37,680 nucleotides of DNA from a virus. A program made the translations under genes and the position numbers. The stretch covers positions 1 through 37,680 of IMG/VR virus record IMGVR_UViG_3300046791_000574. One strand, 5' to 3'. Shown here in pieces: positions 1-8,100 of this stretch (positions within the stretch are counted from its first letter, which is position 1; the number at the start of each line of letters is the position of its first letter). Below the pieces are notes generated by a model. The model did not search any database, had not been told where the DNA came from, and was given only the letters and a program-made list of their open reading frames with translations.

Positions 1-127
1 GCCCGGGTCTTACGCGAGGTTGTGCGAGAGGAGACGGAGCGACCGGCCGGCTCCGCCGATCATGTCGCTGTCCCAGCGCTCGAACATCACGAACCCGGTC
101 TGGAAGTACTCGGCGTAGCGCTCGTTC
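1..127. repeat. Terminal direct repeat, left copy (circular-contig overlap)
   Basis: The first 127 bases are identical to the last 127 bases of the window. The repeat lies wholly within the 3' end and downstream flank of the capsid gene, so it is not a biological terminal repeat with its own content. A length of exactly 127 is the largest k-mer commonly used by short-read assemblers, which points to a circular assembly graph cut at an arbitrary place. The real circle is therefore 37,553 bp. A genuine direct terminal repeat is the less likely alternative. Confidence 0.95.
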
Positions 128-1371
128 AGCCGCACCAGGACCGGATTCAGGGCGCGTCGGATGACGAAGTGGTTGAAGTCACCGAAGACGATGCTCTCGT
201 TGTCCTCGACGACCGTGGCGTCCATGTCCTGGTTGATGAAGACCGGACGGTTGTAGATCGTGGCAACCGAACCGACCGCGTCGGTGGCGGGCCTGAAGAT
301 CGGACGCCCGTTGGAGTCGACGATCTTCTCGACGACCTTGAGGATGTCGTCGTGCATCATGAAGGCGACCTTGGGCCCGTTGCGGTAGCCCGGGTCGACG
401 GCGTGGTACAGGTTGACGATGTCGCCGAAGGCGATCGCCGTCGCCGACGCCGCCTTGAGCTCGGTGGTGTCCGCCAGGATAGCGGTGATGAGCCCACGCG
501 GCTTCGAGGAACCATCGGCCTTGGTGCCGTCGAAGTTCATCCCGCGCCCCATGCGCTCGCCGAGGACGCGAGCCAGCCAGCTCTCCGGGCTGAAGGCGCT
601 GTCCTGCATCAGCTGGTTCGGGGTCAGCACGATGTCGGAGGTGTAGAGGAAGGCCTGCATCACCACGGCGGCCGTGGTGGGGTCGACGTTGGTCGCGGCC
701 GCGGAGAGCTCGGCCAGGAGGTGCGCCTTGTTCGCGGTGTCGTTCAGGGTCGGGAAGGGCATGTCCGCCCCGGTGTCGGTGTTCACGAAGCGTGCGGCCT
801 GGGCGATTCCCGAGAAGTCCTTCAGGGCGACGTCGAGCTCGCGCATGAAGTCTTCGGCGACGGTCGCGTTGGCCGCGGCGGTGAGGGCGCGCTGCTCGGG
901 CGGGGCATCGAAGACGAAATTGCGTCGTCCCGGGAGGACGTAGGCCTGGCCCAGCTGTCGGGCCTGCGCCGGGACCAGCGCGCGCTGCTGGGCCAGGAGA
1001 TCGCGGGTGTCCGAGTCCCAGTCCGCCGGGGCCTGCGTGATGAACGCCCGGAAGGCGCGGAGCGCGGAGTCCTTTTCGAGCTTGGGTGCCGCGGCCGGCG
1101 CGCCGCCGCGGCCCGCCTCGCGGGTGTCCAGCTTGTCGAGCTCAGCCTGGCGCTCGTCGTGCCGGTGCTGGCGCTCGATGGCGGCCTCGAGCCCGGCGAT
1201 CTCCTTGCGCCGAGCATCGAACTCGGCGTCCATCTTTTCCCAGGACGTCTTCTCGTCGGCGGTCATGTCGCGGACCGCGCCCTTGTCGTCGGTGAGGCCG
1301 GAGAGGATCGCGCCCATCTGGGTCCAGAGGGCGAGGTTCTGTCGCTTGAGGGTGAGGACTTTCTGCAGCAT
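10..1371 (-). CDS. Major capsid protein, HK97 fold
   Basis: 453 residues, encoding the shell subunit of the icosahedral head. Residues 1 to about 85 are strongly charged and heptad-like (Lys/Arg/Glu with spaced Leu), as in the N-terminal scaffolding delta domain of HK97 gp5, which the prohead protease removes. The rest matches the family layout, with a central region around MPFPTLND and a C-terminal portion ending in RSLRLLSHNLA. The length is usual for unprocessed members. The start is supported by GGAG about 10 bases upstream. The protease gene lies directly upstream in transcription order, and the stop codon falls inside the contig-end repeat. A 162-base leader separates it from the protease, unusually long for this operon. 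Family call is firm; the cleavage site cannot be read by eye. Confidence 0.95.
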   Translation of the reverse strand: MLQKVLTLKRQNLALWTQMGAILSGLTDDKGAVRDMTADEKTSWEKMDAEFDARRKEIAGLEAAIERQHRHDERQAELDKLDTREAGRGGAPAAAPKLEKDSALRAFRAFITQAPADWDSDTRDLLAQQRALVPAQARQLGQAYVLPGRRNFVFDAPPEQRALTAAANATVAEDFMRELDVALKDFSGIAQAARFVNTDTGADMPFPTLNDTANKAHLLAELSAAATNVDPTTAAVVMQAFLYTSDIVLTPNQLMQDSAFSPESWLARVLGERMGRGMNFDGTKADGSSKPRGLITAILADTTELKAASATAIAFGDIVNLYHAVDPGYRNGPKVAFMMHDDILKVVEKIVDSNGRPIFRPATDAVGSVATIYNRPVFINQDMDATVVEDNESIVFGDFNHFVIRRALNPVLVRLNERYAEYFQTGFVMFERWDSDMIGGAGRSLRLLSHNLA

Positions 1372-1399
1372 GGCGGAGATCTCCGTGATGAACCGTCAG

Positions 1400-1444
1400 G
1401 TGACAGCTCATCGCGAGACTCCGCCGCGATGGGTGGCTGGTCAC
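1400..1444 (-). promoter_or_regulatory. Hairpin in the leader of the capsid gene
   Basis: The 162-base gap between protease and capsid genes (1372-1533) contains a nested inverted repeat. CATCGCG at 1409-1415 pairs perfectly with CGCGATG at 1425-1431 around a 9-base loop, and outer arms GTGAC (1400-1404) and GTCAC (1440-1444) pair outside an internal loop. It lies about 30-70 bases upstream of the capsid start on the minus-strand transcript. A role in mRNA stability or processing of an abundant message is an inference. No good sigma70 promoter was seen in the gap. Confidence 0.4.
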
Positions 1445-1533
1445 TCCCTTGCGCGCCGCTCGGGCCCCCGGTGAATCTCCGCCACCGTGAGCACCCTCGC
1501 GATTCCGCGCGCGCGGGGTGTTAACTGCTCAGC

Positions 1534-2136
1534 TCAGGACGCCAGTGCCTTCAAGCGCAGCGTCCGCTTCAACGCCTCAAGTTTTACCACGGACGGATTG
1601 ACCTGTCGAGAGTTTGCCAAACGTGCGGCCGCCCACGCCTGCATCGAGCGCACCGCGACGTCCGTCTGCGGATACGCCGGGAAGGTCACGCCCGGGCTGA
1701 CCTCGACGAGCGTGCACTTCGTCAGCGTCCGGATCTTCGAGCCGTCCGCCTCGGTCGCCCACTCGTCGGCCTCGGTGTAGAAGGCGAACGAGCAGCCGGT
1801 CACGTCGCCCCGCTTCAGGCTGACCATGCGATCGCGGAACCAGGTGGTGTCGGGCGGCGTGTTCTTGAACGCCAGGCCGGTGGCGTCCTCGGCCAGCTCG
1901 AGCGTGCCGGCGGCCAGGCGCCCCAGCACGAGGTCGTTCTCGTGGTTCCAGAGCGCCCGGATGTCGTGCGTCTTGATCGTCTCGGCGAAGGCGCCGGGCG
2001 CGATCTTCTCTCGGAAGCCGCCCAGGTCGTCGCTCAGCTGATTGAAGACGGCGACGTGCCCCTCGAGGGTGGGGGTCTTATCGTCGCCGGCAAGGCGCAT
2101 CTGCATCGGGAAGTGCCGCAGCTCGAGGTTCTTCAT
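1534..2136 (-). CDS. Prohead protease, HK97 gp4-like (peptidase U35)
   Basis: 200 residues. It is the serine protease that cleaves capsid N-terminal arms during head maturation. The U35 layout is visible: an N-terminal strand region, GAFAETI near residue 49, the catalytic His candidate at 65 in ALWNHE, the catalytic Ser candidate at 116 in GCSFAF, and an acidic residue at 145 in VEVSPGVTFPAYP, which is a family hallmark. Length is typical. AGGAGA lies 5 bases before the ATG. It sits between the putative decoration gene and the capsid gene, the standard position. Confident on family and motif grounds. Confidence 0.93.
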   Translation of the reverse strand: MKNLELRHFPMQMRLAGDDKTPTLEGHVAVFNQLSDDLGGFREKIAPGAFAETIKTHDIRALWNHENDLVLGRLAAGTLELAEDATGLAFKNTPPDTTWFRDRMVSLKRGDVTGCSFAFYTEADEWATEADGSKIRTLTKCTLVEVSPGVTFPAYPQTDVAVRSMQAWAAARLANSRQVNPSVVKLEALKRTLRLKALAS

Positions 2137-2179
2137 CGTCGTCTCCTATCCTGCCTTGGACCGCCGGACGCCGGGACGG

Positions 2180-2608
2180 CTACGGCCCGACCACGGATAC
2201 GCCGGCGACTGCGGCGTCCTGCGTCGCCGGGATGGCCCTCGCATTGTAGAGAACGTACACGGCGGAGAGCGTCGCGTTCTGCGTCGCCCGGCTTATGACC
2301 ACCTTCAGGTAGCGCTTCTGGCCGCGCGCGACGTCGATGTAGAACACCTTGTCGTCATCGGTGTCTGCAATCGACTGCGAGGTTCCCGCGATGTCCGCCG
2401 CGTCGGAGAGGCCCGAGTCGTTGCCGGACTGCGCCTTGATCGATGTGACGGCGCCGCTCACAATCGTGCCCATGTGGACCGCGATCAGACAGCCGTTGAA
2501 CCCGGCGCAGTCGATGATGGTCCCGTTGATGACGCTGGTCCCGGCCGCGCCCGCGGTCGGCGTGACTGCGCTCAACAGCTTGCTGCTCTTGATCAGGGCT
2601 GGTCTCAT
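2180..2608 (-). CDS. Small head-module protein, possible decoration or head-fibre protein
   Basis: 142 residues, Gly/Ala/Ser/Thr-rich with alternating hydrophobics throughout, suggesting an all-beta structural protein; no signal peptide. The ribosome binding site is the best in the genome: AAGGAGGTGA, a full anti-SD match at 2612-2621, 3 bases before the ATG. This implies high expression, as expected of a protein present in many copies per head. It lies between portal and protease. The pattern of strands around YIDVARGQKRYLKVVISR resembles the signal-peptide protein at 35307-35786 in style, though identity is low. Function is inferred from position and expression signals only. Confidence 0.6.
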   Translation of the reverse strand: MRPALIKSSKLLSAVTPTAGAAGTSVINGTIIDCAGFNGCLIAVHMGTIVSGAVTSIKAQSGNDSGLSDAADIAGTSQSIADTDDDKVFYIDVARGQKRYLKVVISRATQNATLSAVYVLYNARAIPATQDAAVAGVSVVGP

Positions 2609-2627
2609 CTGTCACCTCCTTCTAAGG

Positions 2628-4754
2628 TCAATCCGCGACGATGTCGCACTCGCACGCGCCGTGCAGGGGCGGGTGCCCGATGTTGTCTGACGGCTTCATC
2701 GGCCCGTCGCTGTCCGGGCCGCCCTGGACGTCCTGGCCGGCATTGACGAAGTTCTTGTCGACGCCGGCGACCTTGCCGTCGAGCGTCTGGCAGAAGTCGC
2801 AGGCGCCCGGATTGGCGACCCAGCGGTAGACGGTCAACCCCGCGACCAGGTAAAGCGTCTTCGCCGCCCCGCCCATAAACTGGACCGACTCGTTGAGGGC
2901 GATCTTCCCGGACCGCTTCTGCCCCCACTCGTCGAGCCGTGTCTGAATGGCCTCGGCCGCCGCCTCCTCGCCCTCCGCCTCGAACGCATCGAGCAGCGCC
3001 AGCAGCTGTAGGCGCCCCTCGGAGGCTTCGCGGATCCCGAACCGGCGGGTGTAGTCAACGGAGAACTTCTCCAGCTCGGGCGGCATCCCGTCGGACTCGT
3101 CGCTGCCCAGCTCCTGCGCGATCGCGCCGTCGATCAGTCCGGCGTAGGCGACGAGGACCGGCTGCATCTTCCCGGCCGCCCAGGTGTCGTGCGTCGCGTA
3201 GAAGTCGTCGATCGCGCGCCGCATCGCCGGGAACGAGCGCCGCGCCCGGGCGTCACCGCTCAGGTGCTGCTTCAGCTCCTTCTCGATGGCGCCGATCTCC
3301 CGCTTGACGATCATGGCGGCGCGGTCTTCGATCACCGGCAGATGGGCCTTGCGGATCTTCCTACGCAGCCGGAGCTTCGCGGCGCGGCGCGCTGCCGCCA
3401 GCGCAGCCGGCGCGATGCGCCGCGGCTCGGGTGGCGCCGGCGGCAGCGCCGCGCGCGGCGCGCCACCGAACGGCGCCTGACCAGGGTCGCCGCCGGCGCC
3501 GGGCGCCGGGTTTTTCGGCGGCTCGTCTGCGCCCACCTGGTCGGCGGGCTGCATGTTGAACGGCACGAGGTACATGTCGCCCTGCTCGCCGATCCCGGGC
3601 ATATCCTCGAGCTCGCGGACGTCGTTGGCGCTGAGCGTCCCCCACTGTCGGCCCGACGCATAGTAGGCCGCCCGGGACGCCGTATCGCCCCGCAGGATCC
3701 CCTGCAGGATGAAGTGGATGTATAAGCCCGCGGCTCGCTCCGCGGCGGTCAGGAGCTTGCGCGACATCTCCTGTTCCCACAGCTCGATCCACGGCTGCAG
3801 GTCGTCAAGGATATGCGCGAGGTTGGTGTGCTCGATGTTGGTGAAGGTGGCCTTGTCGAAGTCGTAGCACTTCTGCGGATTGACCCCGAAGAAGCGGCAC
3901 ACCTCGATCACGTTGAACTTCTTCGACTCCAGGAACTGCGCCTCGTCGGGCTTGATACCGATGTCCTTGTAATCCCACCCCTTCGGGAAGACGGCCGGCG
4001 TATGCCAGTTCGACTGCCCGCCTACGGCTTCGTCCCACCCGGCCCGGACGTTCAGGCGCCTCTCTTTGCTGACATCGCTATACGGCGTGGTGATGATCCC
4101 GGGGATCCGACCGCCCCGCTTGAAGAGGGTGTTGCCATACTCCTGCAGCGCCAGGCCAGACCCCAGGGCCTCGCGCGCCGCCGCGATCGCCGACAGCCCC
4201 TTGATCCCATCGAAGTTCAGGCCGGGAACATGCAGCACCTCGCTCGAGTCCCAGGGCTCACGGACACCGTCCGAGTTCTGGATGGTGTAAACCGTTCTCC
4301 CGCTCTTCTGAGGGATGACCTCCACGCCACTCGACGGCACCGGCCAGATCTCCCTGACGCGGCCACCACCATCCCGTCGGATGACCCCGTAGCCGTTGCC
4401 GTGGAACATGATGTTCGCCTGCATCATCTGCCGCATGCCGTAGGAGGTGTGGCGCGGGTTCGGCTGCAGGTGGAGCAGGTCGGACAGCGGGTGATCGTCG
4501 ACGCGCTTCCTGCCGCGCGGCGTCTCGCGCTTCATGACAACCAGCGGCAGCGAGGCGACGCCGCGGCTCAGCACCTGGACGCACCGGTAGGCGGCGGCCA
4601 GCCGAGTCGCCGAGGCCTGGTTGATCGCCTGGCCCGACGTCGAGGCTCCGCCGCCGTTGAAGAGATCCATGATGGCCTGGCAGTACGGCGATGCCGGATT
4701 CTCGATCGAGCGGCGTTGGATCCCGAAGTCGAAGGCGCGCGCGAGGCGTCCCAT
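2628..4754 (-). CDS. Portal protein fused to a MuF-type head morphogenesis domain
   Basis: 708 residues, roughly 1.7 times a normal HK97-family portal. Residues 1 to about 390 carry the portal fold: a typical N-terminus, then a segment near 275-330 with VCRFFGVNP, a Thr-Asn-Ile-Glu stretch and the LQPWIELWEQEM helix. A Pro/Gly/Ala linker (about 400-450) leads into an Arg-rich helical region and a C-terminal domain with CDFC near 650 and HPPLHGACECDI at the very end. That is the Cys/His signature of phage Mu gpF/SPP1 gp7 minor head proteins. The portal forms the dodecameric DNA gate; MuF proteins sit inside the head at the portal. TAGGAGA precedes the ATG. No separate MuF gene was found, which supports a real fusion. 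Confidence 0.92.
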   Translation of the reverse strand: MGRLARAFDFGIQRRSIENPASPYCQAIMDLFNGGGASTSGQAINQASATRLAAAYRCVQVLSRGVASLPLVVMKRETPRGRKRVDDHPLSDLLHLQPNPRHTSYGMRQMMQANIMFHGNGYGVIRRDGGGRVREIWPVPSSGVEVIPQKSGRTVYTIQNSDGVREPWDSSEVLHVPGLNFDGIKGLSAIAAAREALGSGLALQEYGNTLFKRGGRIPGIITTPYSDVSKERRLNVRAGWDEAVGGQSNWHTPAVFPKGWDYKDIGIKPDEAQFLESKKFNVIEVCRFFGVNPQKCYDFDKATFTNIEHTNLAHILDDLQPWIELWEQEMSRKLLTAAERAAGLYIHFILQGILRGDTASRAAYYASGRQWGTLSANDVRELEDMPGIGEQGDMYLVPFNMQPADQVGADEPPKNPAPGAGGDPGQAPFGGAPRAALPPAPPEPRRIAPAALAAARRAAKLRLRRKIRKAHLPVIEDRAAMIVKREIGAIEKELKQHLSGDARARRSFPAMRRAIDDFYATHDTWAAGKMQPVLVAYAGLIDGAIAQELGSDESDGMPPELEKFSVDYTRRFGIREASEGRLQLLALLDAFEAEGEEAAAEAIQTRLDEWGQKRSGKIALNESVQFMGGAAKTLYLVAGLTVYRWVANPGACDFCQTLDGKVAGVDKNFVNAGQDVQGGPDSDGPMKPSDNIGHPPLHGACECDIVAD

Positions 4755-4763
4755 CGTGGTCTC

Positions 4764-4952
4764 CTACGCTCCTCGTGTGGCGACGAAGATCAGCGCCAGG
4801 CCGAAGACGACGAGGCCGGCGCCCGGGTGGAAGAGTGCCGCGCCCACCGCGGTCGACGCAACGCCAACGAGCGCGATGGCATCCGACCAGTCGAACGCGC
4901 GCGACGGCGCCGCCGGCGTTCCTTCCTGCTGCGGGTGGGTGGCTTCCGTCAC
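4764..4952 (-). CDS. Small membrane protein between terminase and portal
   Basis: About 62 residues if translated from the GTG at 4952, one base after the terminase stop; ATG at 4976 or GTG at 5006 would add 8-18 residues inside the terminase gene. The second half is hydrophobic with two short candidate membrane segments (DAIALVGVASTAVGAALF and GLVVFGLALIFVA) joined by a His-Pro turn. The SD for every start is weak, so translation is probably coupled to terminase. The portal SD overlaps its stop codon. Function is unknown; a holin or portal-insertion factor would be guesses. Confidence 0.55.
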   Translation of the reverse strand: MTEATHPQQEGTPAAPSRAFDWSDAIALVGVASTAVGAALFHPGAGLVVFGLALIFVATRGA

Positions 4953-4953
4953 T

Positions 4954-6726
4954 TCAGAGGGGCTCGATCCGCGCATCCTCGACCACGCCCTCAGAGACCA
5001 GGGCACGAGAGAGTGCCATCACCAAAGCCACCATACCATCGATCCGCTCGCGCGATTTCTGTTTGGAAAGCTTCCAGTTGTCATAAGCGTCCTTCTGGAG
5101 GCTGGCATTGTCGGCGCACCAGGCCAGCACCGGGTGGCCGCCGTGCCGGATCTGCCGCCGGCGATAGAGCGCGTCCAGCTCCTTCGTCGGCGTCGTCATC
5201 GTGCCAAAGCCCTGGCTCACCCGGGCGACGGTGAACCCGTCCTCCTGCTCGAGCTCGGTGACGAGCTTGTGCGCGTTCCAGGCGTCGACGCCAATCTCCT
5301 GGATGGGAAACTCCCGGCCGAAGTCGTTGATGAACTTCCGGATCGCGCCGTGGTCGACGGCGTCCCCCTCGGTGGCAAAGATCGCGCCCTCCTCGCGCCA
5401 GACGTCGTAGGGCACCTGGTCCTTCTTCGACCGGACGCGGATCCCTTCCTCCGGGCACCAGAAGAAGCTGAGCGCGTCGTAGGCCGGCATCGGGTCGCCA
5501 TACTCCCAGGACGTGAGCTGCTTCGCGATGTCGGCGGCTTCCTTTTCGGTCGGGTAGCCGGGACCACCAGGCGCGATCGACGAGTCGAAGAGCGCGACGA
5601 AGGCCGAGAGGTCGGTGACCGTGGACAGGTCGAGGGCGCCGTAGCAGGGCCGGCCGGCGAGCGCGGCGCGCATCGCCTTGTAGTCGAGCGGGCCGGTGCA
5701 GGCGGCCCACTTCGTCATGTCGATCCACCGAATCACCTGGCGGACCCATTCGTTGCAGTGGAGACGACGGAAGCTGTTCTGGAACGCAGGCGACTGCTTC
5801 GCCTCCCGGTACTTTTCCTTCAGGTACTCGAGCTTCACCGACACGCCCAGGTTCGGGTTCACCTTGGCCCAGACCCTCGGGTCCTCCCAGCTCTCCAGCT
5901 TCTCGCCGGTGCGCGCCGGCCGGATGCCGTAGACGATCGGCAGGAAGGCGTCGTCCTCAACCCGGCCATCGAGGATCGCCAGGGCCTTGTTGTGCATCTC
6001 GCCGCACAGCGTCTTCAGGTCGAACCCGGCCGTGGTCATGGCGATGGTCAGCGGCTGGCGGCGCGCGCCCATGCCGGTCCGCATCGTGTCCCACATGTCG
6101 CGGTCGTCCTGGACGTGCAGCTCGTCGAACACGATGCCATGTGGGTTCAGCCCGTGCTTCTGCTGCACGTCGGCGCTGAGCACCTCGTACTTCGAGAGAG
6201 TCGACGGGATGACCAGGCTGCGCACGTAGACCTCCGCGCGCTTCATCAGCGCCGGGCTCTGGCGCACGATCTCCTTGGCCTGGTCGAAGACGATCCGCGC
6301 CTGCGTCCGGTCGTTGGCCAGGCTGTAGACCTCGGCCCCCGGCTCGTCGTCGATGTAGAGGAGCGCCAGGGCGATCGCCGCGGCGAGCATGCTCTTGCCG
6401 TTCTTCCTGGGGATCTCGATGTAGACCGTTCGGTAGCGGCGCAGCCCGTCGGCGCGCCGCTTCCATCCTGCGATGGCGCGGACGATCCACTTCTGCCACG
6501 GCTCGAGGATGAACGGCTGCCCGGCCCACTCCCCCTTCGTGTGCCGGACGTACCGCTCGATGAACTCCACCGCCCGGTCCGCGGCGACGTCGTCGAAGTA
6601 GTAGAGGTGGAGCTTGTCGTCAGGCGGGCGCGCCGCGGCGGCGAGCGCGCGGCGCCGGCGGCGCGGGAGGCGGCGGGACGGGCCGCGGCCCCGGCGTGCC
6701 GAAGAACTTCTCGTCTGGGTCCTCAC
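4954..6726 (-). CDS. terL: Terminase large subunit, ATPase and nuclease
   Basis: 590 residues from the longest start. It drives DNA packaging through the portal and cuts concatemers. The ATPase domain has a Walker A variant IPRKNGKS (105-112) and Walker B GIVFDELH with D201 and E202. The nuclease domain has ALDLSTVTD, with D366, and later acidic positions around IGVDAW and RIDG near the C-terminus. This is the Terminase_1 architecture that usually pairs with P27 small subunits. The first 35 or so residues are Arg/Pro-rich and overlap the small-subunit gene by 107 bases in another frame, so the start is uncertain. No start codon is evident directly after the small-subunit stop, so some overlap is likely real. 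Confidence 0.93.
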   Translation of the reverse strand: MRTQTRSSSARRGRGPSRRLPRRRRRALAAAARPPDDKLHLYYFDDVAADRAVEFIERYVRHTKGEWAGQPFILEPWQKWIVRAIAGWKRRADGLRRYRTVYIEIPRKNGKSMLAAAIALALLYIDDEPGAEVYSLANDRTQARIVFDQAKEIVRQSPALMKRAEVYVRSLVIPSTLSKYEVLSADVQQKHGLNPHGIVFDELHVQDDRDMWDTMRTGMGARRQPLTIAMTTAGFDLKTLCGEMHNKALAILDGRVEDDAFLPIVYGIRPARTGEKLESWEDPRVWAKVNPNLGVSVKLEYLKEKYREAKQSPAFQNSFRRLHCNEWVRQVIRWIDMTKWAACTGPLDYKAMRAALAGRPCYGALDLSTVTDLSAFVALFDSSIAPGGPGYPTEKEAADIAKQLTSWEYGDPMPAYDALSFFWCPEEGIRVRSKKDQVPYDVWREEGAIFATEGDAVDHGAIRKFINDFGREFPIQEIGVDAWNAHKLVTELEQEDGFTVARVSQGFGTMTTPTKELDALYRRRQIRHGGHPVLAWCADNASLQKDAYDNWKLSKQKSRERIDGMVALVMALSRALVSEGVVEDARIEPL

Positions 6727-7156
6727 TCTGTCCGTTCCCCGGGAAGTGGACGCGGTCGCGCGCCGCCGGCGTGAACCCGAATTCGGCGCTCAGCTCCTTC
6801 AGCTGCTTCACCGCCTGGGACTTGACCTGCATCGCGGCGGTGGTGTGCTCGTACCCCTTCTCCGTCGTTGCGGTGCGGCCGAGCTGCCGGATCGCGGCCA
6901 GTGCCCAGACCAGGTCGGCCCACGCCTCGCACAAGGCGGCCAGTGCGGCGCGGTCGAGGACCGTCAGGATGCCGAGCCGCTCGAGCTCCGGCGCCAGGCG
7001 GCACCATTCCTTCTTCGCTTCCTCGCTCAGTTCGTCGGGACATACGACGCCGGTGGTCGGCTTCGGCGCGTGCTTCTTCGGCAAGCGTCGCTTCCCCGGG
7101 TTGCCGCGCAGCAGGCGCAGCTCCGGAGGCTGCGGAGGTGGGCCGGGACGCGCCAT
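6620..7156 (-). CDS. terS: Terminase small subunit, P27 family
   Basis: 178 residues. It recognises the packaging site and loads the large subunit. The N-terminus has the family signature RLLRGNPGKRRLPK, followed by a Pro-rich stretch and an all-helical core (LSEEAKKEWCRLAPELERLG, then ALAALCEAWADLVWA). The C-terminal 30 residues are Pro/Arg/Ala-rich and lie in the region shared with the terL gene in another frame. The small terminase is preceded by 163 bases without a gene, containing a G-tract on the coding strand and a candidate promoter, and by an HNH nuclease gene. That trio is typical of cos-packaging phages. Confidence 0.9.
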   Translation of the reverse strand: MARPGPPPQPPELRLLRGNPGKRRLPKKHAPKPTTGVVCPDELSEEAKKEWCRLAPELERLGILTVLDRAALAALCEAWADLVWALAAIRQLGRTATTEKGYEHTTAAMQVKSQAVKQLKELSAEFGFTPAARDRVHFPGNGQSEDPDEKFFGTPGPRPVPPPPAPPAPRARRRGAPA

Positions 7157-7189
7157 CAGGGGCCATCCGAGGGGCTCGGGACCGAAGGA

Positions 7190-7211
7190 CCCCCTCCCCC
7201 ACCCCCCCCCC
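7190..7211 (-). other. G-tract capable of a G-quadruplex in the terS leader
   Basis: On the minus strand this is ten G, T, five G, A, five G, lying 34-55 bases before the terS start. It is by far the longest homopolymer tract in the window and meets the standard four-run quadruplex pattern many times over. It sits between a candidate promoter and terS, in the largest gap of this part of the genome, where cos sites normally lie. It could affect translation, transcription, polymerase progress or terminase recognition. The exact homopolymer length may include assembly error. Confidence 0.6.
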
Positions 7212-7281
7212 TTCGAACCTGCGGGCGCACGCGCGAGCCCGCTCGGCCGGTCCCTAGGGCAGGTCGCAGAGATTGAACCCC

Positions 7282-7309
7282 CCTATATCCCCCACGGCGC
7301 GCCTTGCAA
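7282..7309 (-). promoter_or_regulatory. Candidate sigma70 promoter for the packaging/head operon
   Basis: Reading leftwards: -35 TTGCAA (7304-7309), 16-base spacer, -10 TATAGG (7282-7287). AT-rich hexamers are rare in this GC-rich sequence, and this is the only gap of its size between the early block and terS. The predicted transcript starts near 7275 and would include the G-tract in its leader. The -10 box is only a moderate match. Confidence 0.45.
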
Positions 7310-7319
7310 CGATGGGCCA

Positions 7320-7691
7320 TCATGTCTGCCTCGCGGGCACCGACCGCGGCCGGTCGTGCTTCCCAGTCTTCACTGAGTGGTGCGTCTTGCACATGGTCTG
7401 CAGGTTGGCCGGGTCGAGGCGCGCGCCGCCCTGGCTGATGGGTACGATGTGGTCGACCTCGTTCCTCGTGTCTTCCTCGCCGCACCTCACGCACTCGGGG
7501 TGCTCGAGCAGGTGCTGGGCCCGCAGCTCTCGCCACTCGGAATCGTAGCCGCGGCGCGCCGCCGACGGTCGCAGTTCGTCCTCGCGCTTCCGTTCCTCTG
7601 ACCGGTGCGCCTCGCATCGGCTGGTGCCACGACCACGGATGAGGACGCCGCATCCTGGGTGGCGGCACGGGCGGGGTGTCATCCACGGCAT
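7320..7691 (-). CDS. HNH endonuclease
   Basis: 123 residues from the ATG at 7691, preceded by GAGG at good spacing. Motifs: CVRC at 67-70 and CKTHH at 101-105 as the zinc-binding pairs, with the betabeta-alpha-metal core NEVDHIVPISQGG (D80, H81) and NLQTMC (N97). An N-terminal CRHPGC adds possible metal ligands. In HK97-like and related phages an HNH protein encoded beside the terminase genes cooperates with terminase in cos cleavage, and position here fits. A free-standing homing-type nuclease is less likely given the integrated operon position. Confidence 0.9.
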   Translation of the reverse strand: MPWMTPRPCRHPGCGVLIRGRGTSRCEAHRSEERKREDELRPSAARRGYDSEWRELRAQHLLEHPECVRCGEEDTRNEVDHIVPISQGGARLDPANLQTMCKTHHSVKTGKHDRPRSVPARQT

Positions 7692-7698
7692 CGCAACC

Positions 7699-8100
7699 TC
7701 ACTGTCCTGCCGCCATTGTAGCGCCCGACGCGTTACTGACTGACAATCCGGAGAGCCAGCGCTCGAGCAGCCAACGCCGGACGATGTTCCCTCCTGGCCA
7801 CTTGAAGACGGGCTTCCCGATCTTGTTGGCGTACTTGACCTCGGCGAGCGTGCCAGCGCTGCCTTCCCATCCCTTGACCAGCACCACCCCGTCGCAGCGC
7901 TCGAGCAGCGCCAGGTCACCGCGCAGGAAGGTGTCGTCGGGAAGCGCTCCATCGAAGAACCGGCCGCTGGTGTGCGGGCAGACGGGCGCGGCGCCCATGC
8001 GCCACAGCTCGAGCGCCACGGTCTCGGCGCGCCGGATGTTACGTTCGATCTCCCAGGCATCCGCGCCACGATAGGGCCCCGCCACGTACACGACCCTCAT
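7699..8100 (-). CDS. Nucleoside 2-deoxyribosyltransferase-like protein (DUF4406 type)
   Basis: 133 residues. The N-terminus MRVVYVAGPYRG, the NIRRAE helix, the LWRMGAAPVCPHT segment, the CDGVVLVKGWEGSAG strand and the SAGTLAEVKYANKIGKPVF helix (candidate catalytic Glu 87) reproduce the 2-deoxyribosyltransferase/DUF4406 layout. Characterised relatives move deoxyribose between bases or hydrolyse nucleotide glycosidic bonds; the substrate cannot be told here. It overlaps rusA by ATGA. A second, distinct member lies at 11325-11909. Likely roles are nucleotide-pool adjustment or an NAD/nucleotide-signal function; both are inference. Confidence 0.75.
   Translation of the reverse strand: MRVVYVAGPYRGADAWEIERNIRRAETVALELWRMGAAPVCPHTSGRFFDGALPDDTFLRGDLALLERCDGVVLVKGWEGSAGTLAEVKYANKIGKPVFKWPGGNIVRRWLLERWLSGLSVSNASGATMAAGQ

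Noticed and set aside
1-127. True direct terminal repeats of a linear phage genome
   Set aside because: The repeat lies in the capsid gene, is far from the terminase and is exactly an assembler k-mer length.
22-1524. Long plus-strand reading frame of about 500 codons opposite the capsid gene
   Set aside because: It is antisense to a well-supported capsid gene, has low-complexity composition and no SD; such frames are common in GC-rich DNA. The same holds for other long plus-strand frames opposite the portal, terminase, ParB, HerA and tape-measure genes.
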